From NCBI GenBank assembly GCA_030063045.1, contig JAQSEB010000124.1, positions 558,001-622,000 on the forward strand: DNA of 64,000 nucleotides, written 5' to 3'. The translations under genes and the position numbers were made by a program. The notes under the pieces are model-generated. The model had not been told where the DNA came from, ran no database searches, and saw nothing but the letters and a program-made list of their open reading frames with translations. Below are positions 24,001 to 36,493 of the stretch, in pieces. Every line of letters starts with the position of its first letter. Position 1 is the first letter of the stretch. This DNA comes from Pratylenchus scribneri. Its lineage: Eukaryota > Nematoda > Chromadorea > Rhabditida > Pratylenchidae.

Positions 24001-27000
24001 ATCATAGAATTATATAATATTCGGTTGGGCATATATGATAGGCATAAATAGAATTTTTAAAAATTCTAATTCACTAAAGATTTTCAATCGAAAAATCCCT
24101 GATTTTTCCTATGGATGCCAAAACTTGAAAATTTCAAAGTAAAAAATCAATAGTCTATTTTTATCCGATTTTTAATCAAATCATAGAATTATATAATATT
24201 CGGTTGGGCATATATGATAGGCATAAATAGAATTTTTAAAAATTCTAATTCACTAAAGATTTTCAATCGAAAAATCCCTGATTTTTTCTATGGATGCCAA
24301 AACTTGAAATTTTCAAAGTAAAAATTCAATAGTTTATTTTTTTCCGATTTTTAATCAAATAAAAGAATTATATATTATTCGGTTGGGCATATATTATAGG
24401 CATAAATAGAATTTTAAAAATTCTAATTCACTAAAGAATTTCATTCGAAAAATCCCTGATTTTCCCTATGGATGCCAAAATTTGAAAATTTCAAAGTAAA
24501 AAATCAATAGTTTATTTTTATCCGATTTTTAATCAAATCATAGAATTATATATTATTCGGTTGGGCATATATTATAGGCATAAATAGAATTTTAAAAATT
24601 CTAATTCACTAAAGAATTTCATTCGAAAAATCCCTGATTTTCCCTATGGATGCCAAAATTTGAAAATTTCAAAGTAAAAAATCAATAGTTTATTTTTATC
24701 CGATTTTTAATCAAATCATATAATTATATAATATTCGGTTGGGCATATATGATAGGCATAAATAGAATTTTTAAAAATTCTAATTCACTAAAGATTTTCA
24801 ATCGAAAAATCCCTGATTTTTCCTATGGATGCCAAAACTTGAAAATTTCAAAGTAAAAAATCAATAGTCTATTTTTATCCGATTTTTAATCAAATCATAG
24901 AATTATATAATATTCGGTTGGGCATATATGATAGGCATAAATAGAATTTTTAAAAATTCTAATTCACTAAAGATTTTCAATCGAAAAATCCCTGATTTTT
25001 TCTATGCCAAAACTTGAAATTTTCAAAGTAAAAATTCAATAGTTTATTTTTATCCGATTTTTAATCAAATCATAGATTTATATAATATTCGGTTGGGCAT
25101 ATATGATAGGCATAAATAGAATTTTTAAAAATTCTAATTCACTAAAGATTTTCAATCGAAAAATCCCTGATTTTTTCTATGGATGCCAAAATTTGAAATT
25201 TTCAAAGTAAAAATTCAATAGTTTATTTTTATCCGATTTTTAATCAAATAAAAGAATTATATATTATTCGGCTGGGCATATATGATAGGCATAAATAGAA
25301 TTTTTTAAAATTATAATTCACTAAAGAATTTCATTCGAAAAAATCCCTAATTTTTCCTATGGAAGCCAAAACTTGAAAATTTCAAAGTAAAAAATCAATA
25401 GTTTATTTTTATCCGATTTTTAATCAAATCATAGAATTATATATTATTCGGTTGGGCATATATGATAGGCATAAATAGAATTTTTAAAAATTCTAATTCA
25501 CTAAAGATTTTCAATCGAAAAATCCCTGATTTTTTCTATGGATGCCAAAATTTGAAATTTTCAAAGTAAAAATTCAATAGTTTATTTTTATCCGATTTTT
25601 AATCAAATCATAGATTTATATAATATTCGGTTGGGCATATATGATAGGCATAAATAGAATTTTTAAAAATTCTAATTCACTAAAGAATTTCATTCGAAAA
25701 ATCCCTGATTTTCCCTATGGATGCCAAAATTTGAAAATTTCAAAGTAAAAAATCAATAGTTTATTTTTATCCGATTTTTAATCAAATCATAGAATTATAT
25801 ATTATTCGGTTGGGCATATATTATAGGCATAAATAGAATTTTTAAAAATTCTAATTCACTAAAGATTTTCAATCGAAAAATCCCTGATTTTCCCTTTGGA
25901 TGCCAAAATTTGAAAATTTCAAAGTAAAAAATCAATAGTTTATTTTTATCCGATTTTTAATCAAATCATAGAATTATATATTATTCGGTTGGGCATATAT
26001 GATAGGCATAAATAGAATTTTTTAAAATTATAATTCACTAAAGAATTTCATTCGAAAAAATCCCTAATTTTTCCTATGGAAGCCAAAACTTGAAAATTTC
26101 AAAGTAAAAAATCAATAGTTTATTTTTATCCGATTTTTAATCAAATCATAGAATTATATAATATTCGGTTGGGCATATATGATAGGCATAAATAGAATTT
26201 TTAAAAATTCTAATTCACTAAAGATTTTCAATCGAAAAATCCCTGATTTTTTCTATGGATGCCAAAATTTGAAATTTTCAAAGTAAAAATTCAATAGTTT
26301 ATTTTTATCCGATTTTTAATCAAATCATAGAATTATATATTATTCGGTTGGGCATATATGATAGGCATAAATAGAATTTTTAAAAATTCTAATTCACTAA
26401 AGATTTTCAATCGAAAAATCCCTGATTTTCCCTTTGGATGCCAAAATTTGAAAATTTCAAAGTAAAAAATCAATAGTTTATTTTTATCCGATTTTTAATC
26501 AAATCATAGAATTATATATTATTCGGTTGGGCATATATGATAGGCATAAATAGAATTTTTTAAAATTATAATTCACTAAAGAATTTCATTCGAAAAAATC
26601 CCTAATTTTTCCTATGGAAGCCAAAACTTGAAAATTTCAAAGTAAAAAATCAATAGTTTATTTTTATCCGATTTTTAATCAAATCATAGAATTATATAAT
26701 ATTCGGTTGGGCATATATGATAGGCATAAATAGAATTTTTAAAAATTCTAATTCACTAAAGATTTTCAATCGAAAAATCCCTGATTTTTTCTATGGATGC
26801 CAAAATTTGAAATTTTCAAAGTAAAAATTCAATAGTTTATTTTTATCCGATTTTTAATCAAATCATAGATTTATATAATATTCGGTTGGGCATATATGAT
26901 AGGCATAAATAGAATTTTTAAAAATTCTAATTCACTAAAGAATTTCATTCGAAAAATCCCTGATTTTCCCTATGGATGCCAAAATTTGAAAATTTCAAAG

Positions 27001-29590
27001 TAAAAAATCAATAGTTTATTTTTATCCGATTTTTAATCAAATCATATAATTATATAATATTCGGTTGGGCATATATGATAGGCATAAATAGAATTTTTAA
27101 AAATTCTAATTCACTAAAGATTTTCAATCGAAAAATCCCTGATTTTTCCTATGGATTCCAAAACTTGAAAATTTCAAAGTAAAAAATCAATAGTCTATTT
27201 TTATCCGATTTTTAATCAAATCATAGAATTATATAATATTCGGTTGGGCATATATGATAGGCATAAATAGAATTTTTAAAAATTCTAATTCACTAAAGAT
27301 TTTCAATCGAAAAATCCCTGATTTTTTCTATGCCAAAACTTGAAATTTTCAAAGTAAAAATTCAATAGTTTATTTTTATCCGATTTTTAATCAAATCATA
27401 GATTTATATAATATTCGGTTGGGCATATATGATAGGCATAAATAGAATTTTTAAAAATTCTAATTCACTAAAGATTTTCAATCGAAAAATCCCTGATTTT
27501 TTCTATGGATGCCAAAATTTGAAATTTTCAAAGTAAAAATTCAATAGTTTATTTTTATCCGATTTTTAATCAAATCATAGAATTATATATTATTCGGTTG
27601 GGCATATATGATAGGCATAAATAGAATTTTTAAAAATTCTAATTCACTAAAGATTTTCAATCGAAAAATCCCTGATTTTCCCTTTGGATGCCAAAATTTG
27701 AAAATTTCAAAGTAAAAAATCAATAGTTTATTTTTATCCGATTTTTAATCAAATCATAGAATTATATATTATTCGGTTGGGCATATATGATAGGCATAAA
27801 TAGAATTTTTTAAAATTATAATTCACTAAAGAATTTCATTCGAAAAAATCCCTAATTTTTCCTATGGAAGGCAAAACTTGAAAATTTCAAAGTAAAAAAT
27901 CAATAGTTTATTTTTATCCGATTTTTAATCAAATCATAGAATTATATAATATTCGGTTGGGCATATATGATAGGCATAAATAGAATTTTTAAAAATTCTA
28001 ATTCACTAAAGATTTTCAATCGAAAAATCCCTGATTTTTTCTATGGATGCCAAAATTTGAAATTTTCAAAGTAAAAATTCAATAGTTTATTTTTATCCGA
28101 TTTTTAATCAAATCATAGATTTATATAATATTCGGTTGGGCATATATGATAGGCATAAATAGAATTTTTAAAAATTCTAATTCACTAAAGATTTTCAATC
28201 GAAAAATCCCTGATTTTTCCTATGGATGCCAAAACTTGAAAATTTCAAAGTAAAAAATCAATAGTCTATTTTTATCCGATTTTTAATCAAATCATAGAAT
28301 TATATAATATTCGGTTGGGCATATATGATAGGCATAAATAGAATTTTTAAAAATTCTAATTCACTAAAGATTTTCAATCGAAAAATCCCTGATTTTTTCT
28401 ATGGATGCCAAAACTTGAAATTTTCAAAGTAAAAATTCAATAGTTTATTTTTTTCCGATTTTTAATCAAATCATAGAATTATATATTATTCGGTTGGGCA
28501 TATATTATAGGCATAAATAGAATTTTTAAAAATTCTAATTCACTAAAGATTTTCAATCGAAAAATCCCTGATTTTTTCTATGGATGCCAAAACTTGAAAT
28601 TTTCAAAGTAAAAATTCAATAGTTTATTTTTTTCCGATTTTTAATCAAATCATAGAATTATATATTATTCGGTTGGGCATATATTATAGGCATAAATAGA
28701 ATTTTAAAAATTCTAATTAACTAAAGATTTTCAATCGAAAAATCCCTGATTTTTTCTATGGATGCCAAAATTTGAAAATTTCAAAGTAAAAAATCAATAG
28801 TTTATTTTTATCCGATTTTTAATCAAATCATAGAATTATATAATATTCGGTTGGGCATATATGATAGGCATAAATAGAATTTTTAAAAATTCTAATTCAC
28901 TAAAGATTTTCAATCGAAAAATCCTTGATTTTTTCTATGGATGCCAAAACTTGAAATTTTCAAAGTAAAAATTCAATAGTTTATTTTTATCCGATTTTTA
29001 ATCAAATCATAGAATTATATAATATTCGGTTGGGCATATATGATAGGCATAAATAGAATTTTTAAAAATTCTAATTCACTAAAGATTTTCAATCGAAAAA
29101 TCCCTGATTTTTCCTATGGATGCCAAAACTTGAAATTTTCAAAGTAAAAAATCAATAGTTTATTTTTATCCGATTTTTAATCAAATCATAGAATTATATA
29201 ATATTCGGTTGGGCATATATGATAGGCATAAATAGAATTTTTAAAAATTCTAATTCACTAAAGATTTTCAATCGAAAAATCCCTGATTTTTTCTATGGAT
29301 GCCAAAACTTGAAATTTTTAAAGTAAAAATTCAATAGTTTATTTTTTTTTATCCGATTTTTAATCAAATCATAGAATTATATAATATTCGGTTGGGCATA
29401 TATGATAGGCATAAATAGAATTTTTTAAAATTCTAATTCACTAAAGATTTTCAATCGAAAAATCCCTGATTTTTCCTATGGATGCCAAAATTTGAAAATT
29501 TCAAAGTTAAAAATCAATAGTCTATTTTTATCCGATTTTTAATCAAATCATAGAATTATATATTATTCGGCTGGGCATATATGATAGGCT
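15020..29590. repeat. ~179-bp satellite array, about 81 monomers
   Basis: The array is head to tail with a period of 178-179 bases. Nearly invariant landmarks are TATCCGATTTTTAATCAAAT, ATTCGGTTGGGCATATAT and AATCCCTGATTTTTCCTATG. Each monomer also carries AGAATTTTTAAAAATTCT, an 18-base perfect palindrome, or a 17-base variant of it. Monomers come in subtypes (GATTTTCAATCG or GAATTTCATTCG; TATGATAGG or TATTATAGG; AAATCATAG or AAATAAAAG) arranged in higher-order units. Identical 3-monomer blocks of 536 bases recur at 16073, 16609 and 17145, and a marked monomer lacking GGATG recurs at about 25001 and 27327, 13 monomers apart. The frames of 68 residues within it are by-products. Confidence 0.98.
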
Positions 29591-29611
29591 CGCATAAAAA
29601 TTTCCAATTTT

Positions 29612-30185
29612 TAATTTTGGATTAAAAAATCAGATGATTCCACATTAAAAATTTTATTTTAATTTTAAAAATAATGATTTCATTTTTGTCAAAATTATTG
29701 TACAATTACTTGAAAATTATTCTCTTCTTCATCAGAATTTTTCTTGACTTCCATTAATATTTTGAAGAAACTGCTGAATTTGTATTTGCTACCATTTGAT
29801 TCTGAATTGCATGAATCTAAAATATGAGAAAATTGGATAAATTCTTGATATAAAAAAAAATTTCCGAATTATTCAATTAAATTGAGAATAGGCCAAATTA
29901 TTTTTATTGAAAATTTTAATTCATCATTATTTATCATTTATTTAAACGGATAATTTAATTTACCGGATAAATTTGTGCGCCAATTCCAACCTCTTAGGCC
30001 ATTTCTTCCGGAATTTGTTGGTGCGATTTGACCGAATTCTGTGGATGCATTATTGGTGCCGATGGGACGACCGAATGATCATTTCCGGATTGAATAGAAT
30101 TCATTTGCTCCAATTGAGAATGACTGACTAATGGGTAAGGGGGTGGAGCAGGCAAAATTGTACAAAGCATTGGACTTCCTATATA
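29612..30185 (-). pseudogene. Truncated duplicate of the filamin-repeat gene 3' end
   Basis: Bases 29620-30180 match 37300-37835 closely, covering the last two exons and the intron of the filamin-repeat membrane protein. The copy of the penultimate exon (about 30180-29960) keeps the reading frame in part but ends abruptly at 30185 where homology stops and the upstream exons are absent. The copy of the last exon is at about 29823-29755. Without promoter, start or filamin exons it cannot make the protein. Confidence 0.7.
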
Positions 30186-30279
30186 TTTGATGATGGTAGT
30201 GGTGGTGGAAATAGAAGAGTAGTAGAAGGAAGTTTGGTGATAGCCTCACCAAAAATTGTGGTATTTAAAAAAAAGAAAT

Positions 30280-30601
30280 ATGTACGGATTTGCTGGAGGA
30301 ATGGGGGATAGGATCGCAGGAATTGCGTGCGCCGATTATAAAAAAATGTATAATCATTTCAGGGATGGTGCCCCTGCCTGTGGCAATGTGCCAAACGGCA
30401 CTCCATCCGTTTATGACAATTGAGGAACCACGCCAACGGGTCAGCGTAAATTTTGGCCAAACGGAATTCATATTACGTTTTACCCCTCCTCGTGTTGTTG
30501 GCGGCGGTGGCGGAGGCGGCAATGGTGTCGGAGGCGGTGGAGGCGGCAGTGGTGGCGGTTGGATCGAACCGGATGATTTGGATGATGAGATGGATGGATG
30601 A
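30280..30601 (+). CDS. SPRY-like C-terminal fragment with glycine-rich tail
   Basis: An open frame ends at the TGA at 30599-30601. Its middle reads HPFMTIEEPRQRVSVNFGQT, which resembles the C-terminal strand of SPRY domains (P-T-V-x-L-...-V-x-V-N-F-G), as in the SPRY gene at 39890-41640. It is followed by a TPPRVV linker, a run of about 25 residues almost all Gly, and an acidic end (EPDDLDDEMDG). An AATAAA lies at 30659. The first two thirds of a SPRY domain are missing because the fragment begins right after the broken filamin-gene duplicate. It is therefore probably an exon of a truncated or rearranged gene. The frame upstream of about 30360 is doubtful. Confidence 0.4.
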
Positions 30602-31574
30602 ATGAAGAGAAAAATGGAATTTGGAGAAAAGAAGAGGAGGAGGAGAATTATATGGAAAAATAAATTGAGTTGTTAATAATAAAGATAAAAATGATTGATG
30701 ATGAGGATGAATTATTATTATTAGTATTATTATATTCGTATAGTTTTGTTTTATTTTTATTAATTTTTTTTGATGCCATAATACAAAAAAAGCGGAATTA
30801 GCAAAGGGTAAAATAGTAACATAAAGATTTTAGGATATAGATCAGGGTAGGGATGAGGGTTCGGAGCATAGGAATCGTAGGGGTTGAGAGAGAGAGAGAG
30901 AGTCTCTTTTAAAAAATTCTGCTTTTATTTTATATTATGGCATATGTAACAGGTACTTGGCTTGGTTTGTATCCTGATTTTTTTGGTCAATATTACTGAA
31001 AAAAGTGAAGTTTTCCCTCTTATTGGGTAATAGTTTTAAGTAGGGATAATAGAGTGGGATTGGTTGAATCATACAACCAAACCGATTAACCAACCAACCC
31101 TTTCATCCAACATTATCCACCCCTAATCCTGATGACCCATTGTGGGGAACCCTCACTTTTCTCAAAATTAAACGGATACAAACATTTTGACAAGTACCTG
31201 CTCTACTCTACCACCTATTTTTTTATCCCCAATCCTACATTTTTAGGGTTTTTACAATTTCACTCTACCTCCAACCAGTGCTGCTGCCATTTCCCATTCA
31301 TTTCAGCAATGCATCATTCATTTTTGTTGTTGGAAATCGTTGCATTCCGTTTTGTTTATAAATTCATTTGCTGCTGCTGATGATGATGATGCTTTCCTGC
31401 CATCCATGCATCCATCCATCCATCGATTGTGGCCATCGGCATCCTACAATAATAAAAAAATTTTATTAATGTACACAATATTTGGGAATTTTCTTAATTA
31501 ATTACCCAAACTAAAATTAAGCTAATTTTTGATATAGTTTGCTCAACAACATAATACCATTAAACCAAATTGGT
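30602..31574. other. Non-coding, with simple repeats
   Basis: Holds a (GA)n run at 30888-30902, (TGA)n around 31378-31391 and CATC/ATCC repeats at 31400-31428. A polyadenylation-type AATAAA follows the SPRY-like fragment. No gene supported. Confidence 0.4.
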
Positions 31575-31718
31575 TCAATTTTTTAAAATTTTAATTGTGT
31601 TGTTGATTTTTTCGCGCAAATCTTTTATCCAATTTTCGCGCACAAATGCATAGGCATCCTCCGGGACCAGAATGTTGGAGAAATTGCAAAAGAATTGGCC
31701 AGGCGCACACACATAAAC
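31575..31718 (-). CDS. Terminal exon of an unidentified gene
   Basis: After a TTTTGAAG acceptor the minus strand reads 47 codons to TGA at 31575. The peptide has a balanced, clearly protein-like composition: VYVCAPGQFFCNF, then LVPEDAYAFVRENWIKDL, then a Lys/Asn helical end. Base composition differs from the flanks in the way exons do here. Upstream exons to the right on this strand were not identified with confidence. No family recognised. Confidence 0.45.
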   Translation of the reverse strand, partial: VYVCAPGQFFCNFSNILVPEDAYAFVRENWIKDLREKINNTIKILKN

Positions 31719-31839
31719 CTTCAAAATAATTTTATTTATAATTATTGATTAATAAAAAACATTTAATTTAAATTATAAGAGAAGGGAGTATACGTATTTT
31801 AAATAATATCGAGAAAAACTTAAACCGTTCAACCGTTTT

Positions 31840-32350
31840 TTTTTCACTAGTACCCCTTATCCCGGGCCAAACCCATATACCCAAATAAACCCAATCCTAT
31901 TTTATTCAATAACCTCATGTCATGCATACACACTTATTATAATGTTTGATAGTGAATTTTGGTGGTTTATTTGCTTTAGCCAATTTTGAAGGTGATGTTG
32001 GTTTTGGAGTTTAAAACCCTTAAAATTACAAAAGGTTTAATGCTTCAATGCAATGATTTATCCCAGACCCATAAACCTATATGCCTTTTATGCTCAAACT
32101 CAATCGATGGATCACTTCGAAAACGCATCATTTGATTATATTTTGGTTGGTTATTGGGTTTATGGCCAATTTTAACTTAGTAGTTTTGAACCATTAAACT
32201 AAAATGGGTTTAAATAAAACCGTTTAATAATACACTTTAATTGTTGACCAAACCAAAATGGGTTTGGGTTTAAACCATTCAATGCGTTTTGACCACCAGC
32301 AGTTCTATCCCCAATTTGTTGGGTATATTTGGTTTGAGAATATAGGGTTA
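31840..32350. repeat. AAACC/GGTTT-rich degenerate repeat
   Basis: Words such as AAACCGTTCAACCGTTTTTT, GGGTTTAAATAAAACCGTTT and CAAACCAAAATGGGTTTGGG recur in both orientations across this 500-base stretch, with no coding potential. It looks like one of the window's iterated-motif elements, but the ends are not sharp. Confidence 0.5.
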
Positions 32351-32463
32351 ACGTGAACCCTTGTTGCCTACTAAACCATTATAATTATTTTGGCAATATT
32401 TTTCTCTATATTTAAAGTTTTTAGGGTAATTTAAATAAATTGTAAAACAAACATATTGACAAG

Positions 32464-32791
32464 ATGAAGGAGAATCATTTATTTTATATTTTCTACGACG
32501 AGGAAAACAAATCCGGATGCGTTATTATATTATTTTTCTCGCATCAAATTCAAAAACAACAACAAATTGCTTTAAATAAATTGATCGAAGAAGTGTGGTG
32601 AAGAAATATGGCAAAATAAGGAAAAGCCAAAATTGATTGCCAAAATTGATTGACTACAAACAAAAAAAATGGTACAGTTCGATTAATTTTTCAGCCTTTT
32701 GGATGAAAATGGAAAATTTGAATTGAGCTTGGGCTGCTGGCTGAAGTATTATCAAATCGAAGGAATTGGCAACAAATTGGTGGTGGTGGTG
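32464..32791 (+). CDS. Two possible 5' exons of an unidentified protein
   Basis: ATG at 32464 opens a 44-codon exon (MKENHLFYIFYDEENKSGCV..., helical and charged at its end) to a TG|GTGAAG donor at 32597. A second exon, 32695-32791, follows TTTTTCAG and continues in phase (CLLDENGKFELSLGCW...) to a GTG|GTAAAA donor. Further exons may include a segment at 33070-33148 (MASAKVCW...VKKEYQQ) before a GTAAAT donor, but the phases there do not resolve. No family recognised. Confidence 0.35.
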
Positions 32792-33945
32792 GTAAAATGC
32801 CATCCCACAAGGAATTGCAATTTCCAAATTGGACATACTTTAGTGTTGTGGCGCCTCCTACTTAACAACACCACAAATTTCGGCACAACAAAATAACAAG
32901 AAAAGCCAATCCCCGAAGGATTATTGTCGACTATTTTTTGATCAACATTATTTCCAAAACAAAGTAAAACATTTAATTTTGTTTTTGAGGAATTTTTCAA
33001 TTTTATTTTAGATATCCAACGGAATTGCTTGAATTAATCAATCAATAAATTAGTTTGGAAATGGCTTCCGCCAAAGTTTGCTGGTCAACAACAACATTTG
33101 TTGATAAAAAAATTTGGAAATTAGTCAAAAAGGAATACCAACAAAAGGTAAATATGTATAAATTTTTCATATGATAATAATCGCTGATTCTTTTTTGTTT
33201 TATTTAGCATGGAAAAGTTTTTGGATGTTGGCAATAAAAAATGTTGCAAATTTTATCGACAAAAACGGCGGAATCGAATAATGTATAATAATAACAAATT
33301 GGAAGAATTAATTTTATGGCCAATATGCCAACCAATTGGGGGCTATTTATTGGATGTGTTGTTTTGAATTTTGGAGATGGAATGACAAGGTTAAAAGATT
33401 TATTTATTTTAGTTAGAAAAAGAAAATATTTGACACTTAAAAACAAAATCCCTAAAAAAAAGTACAAAAATTATAAATTTGAGAAGATGGAATGGCGACA
33501 TTGTTTAATTGAAGCGTTTGGAACAAATTGGGGAGCAGAGCAGGAAGAGAAGAGGAAAACGACAAAATAATGATGAAGCAAAATGATGATTTGAGGATGC
33601 GCCTTCATGGTCTGCTGTCAAAATGATGATGATGATGAAGAAATAAATGCAGAATGCGGATGAAAATTGGATATTCCGCCGATGAATTTAAATAAATTTC
33701 TACCTTTTTTTCATTCTTTATTTAGTATTCAATTCATATTTAGTTTAATTTGCTTTCGTACACACTTTACACTTGAATTAGTTGATAAATTTGACATTAT
33801 TTGATGTGAATATTAATTTGTAAAATCTGTTGGAAGTCAATATATTTATTTATCTATTTATTATACATTAATAACTTTTAATATTTGAAACATAAATTTG
33901 GATTTGAAAAATCAACACATCAATCAATTAATCACATTTGTGAAA

Positions 33946-34981
33946 ATGGATGAAGATGGTCTTTGGATACCGCCCGAATTGCTGGTCGAGATGCATAAAT
34001 GCCTGCCTTTGGCCGATGCAATTTATGTTTTGATGAATGTTTCCAACACATTTGTTCTCAACAATTCGACCAGAATGCGCCGAATTAAAACGGTTTGAAT
34101 AGCAGATTTTTTATTTAAAATTGTGATTACCTCTATCACATTCCACAGTTACTGAACGAATACATTGCCTCCTCCTTGATGAATAATGGAGCACAGAGGA
34201 ATGGAAATGAAATGAGCATTATTGGGAATAATGTTGAATGGAAACCGCAATTGAATGCGTGCGATATGGCGGATGGATGACAACCATTCGTAAATTTTGG
34301 GTCAATGGGCATGGCAGCATTGTTGGAATGCCAAAAAATTTTGTGGAACAATTGCTCCTTCATTTGGCAAATTCACATGTAATAAAATTGTGGATTGGGA
34401 CAATATAAAGAAAAACACATATGTTTTTCCAACAAATTCAGTTCAACTCGTTTGATGCTCCCCAATGGGTTGTGAACATTCGCCGGGGCTCTGTCCCCAT
34501 CCCATCATTCATTGTCAAATTGTTCTATGAAACGAGCCATTTTCATTGTCATGGTCGGCCAATTCAATTTGATGCGGTCGAATTGCTTGCCGAGGATGGC
34601 CAAAATTTTCGCATTTTCAATGGCAAATTCAAACAATGCTTTTTCAATTCCATTTTTGAATTGGCACTGACTGTTTTCAACAAATGGAGTGGCGATTTGT
34701 TCGAGGTTGCGATTCGCATTAATCGCACAAAAAAATGCATCATTCGGATGGAATTTAAGGTTTACAATATTGTTTTTTTTAAATGTCTGAAAAAACTATA
34801 AATTTTTGGCATCTTCGAAATTAAATTTAACGAATCGAATAATAAATTTTTGTTTATATATAAATTGGATAAAAGGAAATAATTCATCAAATTAATTAAT
34901 ATATATAAATATGCTTAATTGAAATACTTTTTCAAGTGTGGCGACAATGCTGAATTGAAATGTATGCGACGATCAAATTGA
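33946..34981 (+). pseudogene. F-box-like protein gene with one frameshift
   Basis: Four exons fit: 33946-34092, 34149-34378, 34442-34759 and 34937-34981. Exon 1 encodes an F-box-like start (LWIPPELLVEMHKCLPLADA). Exon 2 is open in one frame to about 34280 (LLNEYIASSLMNNG...) and in another from about 34240 (RYGGWMTTIRKFWVNGHGSI), so one base is missing or added; its length of 230 is one off a codon multiple. Exons 3 and 4 continue in phase (FNSFDAPQWVVNIRRG ... CGDNAELKCMRRSN). F-box proteins bring substrates to SKP1-cullin ubiquitin ligases. The substrate domain is not recognised. Either a young pseudogene or an assembly error. Confidence 0.55.
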
Positions 34982-35848
34982 GCTGCAGAAAAAAGGAAAT
35001 GAGAAGAAGGCAGCAAATGGCGATGATGATGATGATGAAGGCAAAATTGAAGAAGAAGAAGAAGGAGAAAGCGACATTGATGGAGAAGAAGATGAGCAAA
35101 CATGTTCGGCCAATTTGAAGAATTAATTTTTTATGAAAGAACAATCCAAATGGATATAAAAAAATGATGTTTTTTTTTTCAATTTTGCACTTTCGTTATT
35201 GATTTGATGGGCCAAATTATTTTTTTTAAAGTTTGACGCGAAGTCAATCTTTGCTTTATTCCTTATCAATATCATCATCATCTCCATGCTATTTTTTTAA
35301 TATTAGAAGAAGAGAAAATTTTAGAAATTTTTATCTTACATTTGAGCAGAAAAAAAATGTTTTTTTCGCGATTTTTTTGGAGTCGAAATGGAGAATGTGG
35401 AGTACTGGAAATGTGTTTAGGGTAGTTAGGGTTTTTCAGGTTTCGGAGCATGGGAGTCTTGAAGAAGGCTAACATATGGCCGCCATAGGGCAGTAATTTT
35501 CTTAGGCAAAAAAAAAGGAATTTGAAAATTGTAATCAATTTGAAAATTGAAAATAAATGATGAAAAAAAATAAAACAAAACTCATAAAATATGTTGTGAA
35601 ATAAAATGTGAAATAAAATGTGTGGAACGCGGGTGGATGGATTGAATATTGGTTATTGGAATTGGAATGAATTAAAAGATTGGAATTGAGAAAAAAAAGA
35701 CTAAACAAAATAAAAGATAACCAAGCATAAATGGAAAAATAAAATTTTATAAAATAATTTTTCTACTAATTGCCTTCTCCTCTTTTTTGTTAGCCAACAA
35801 ATTTAATCTTGAATAATTTTTCTACAAAAAAAAACAACAACATCAAAA
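34982..35848. other. Intergenic, low complexity
   Basis: Contains GAT/GAA-rich simple repeats (35018-35100) and a T-rich tract. Apart from a short stretch at 35415-35460 (GGGTAGTTAGGGTTTTTCAGG) that echoes 30855-30880, nothing is recognised. Confidence 0.35.
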
Positions 35849-35931
35849 ATGGCCAGCAATAAAGAAAATGTGGCACCACCGATGCCAACAACAGCCGGAG
35901 GCAATGGAAGCGTAAAAACGGAATTGAGAAA

Positions 35932-36493
35932 ATGGTGACGAAGAAAGAGGCCGAAAAAGCAGCAGGTTTAATAAAATTAATACAAGTGATATAACTGTGT
36001 ACAATTTTGTTCTTTCACCTCCTGTAGGTGGAGCCGGTGGGCCAACCGCATTCACAAACGCCCAGTTGGCACGCAAAGTCAAATACCGAACCGCAGAAAG
36101 CCAAATTGTTGAGGTAATAAAAATGGTACCTATGTGTGTGTGGGTGTCTGCTTTTTGTTTTTTTTATTTACCATTATCACACACACACACACACCCACCT
36201 AGGTCCCGTGGCATTTGCTCATGCAATCCCAAACATTTGCGGAAATGTGGAACAATTTTGATTGGGAAGAAAACTGGGATGAGAAGGAAGCAACAGCGGC
36301 GACTGAAGAGAATGCCGACCCATTCATTTTCCCATTGGCCGCCATCACGAGCCAATGTTTCGCCAAAATTGTCGGATGGATGGAACACCGCAATGGCATG
36401 CCGGATCCGCTGATTCAATTCAATCCCAAAAATCGCTTCGAGGCAAGCGGCCCCATTCTCGCACACTGGAAAGAGCACAAAACATTGCGGTAG
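35932..36493 (+). pseudogene. SKP1-like protein, C-terminally truncated
   Basis: Exons 35932-35965, 36028-36113 and 36203-36493 join in frame. The product has a low-complexity start, then KVKYRTAESQIVEVPWHLLM and ITSQCFAKIVGWMEHRNGMP, matching the BTB/POZ fold of SKP1 (R-T-x-E-x-x-x-x-V-P...; T-x-x-x-x-x-K-V-I-x-W-x-x-x-H). SKP1 links F-box proteins to cullin. The protein ends at KEHKTLR plus stop. SKP1 normally continues with the F-box-binding helices (LFELI...), which are missing. The cut coincides with the start of the GGTACC element. An ATG 83 bases upstream (35849) opens a Pro/Gly-rich leader in another frame, so the 5' end may also carry an indel. Without the C-terminal helices it should not bind F-box proteins. 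Confidence 0.65.

Noticed and set aside
15020..29590. CRISPR-like array
   Set aside because: The whole monomer is repeated without unique spacers, and the genome is eukaryotic.
30265..30522. Minus-strand frame starting with a proline run
   Set aside because: Antisense shadow of the Gly-rich SPRY-like exon.
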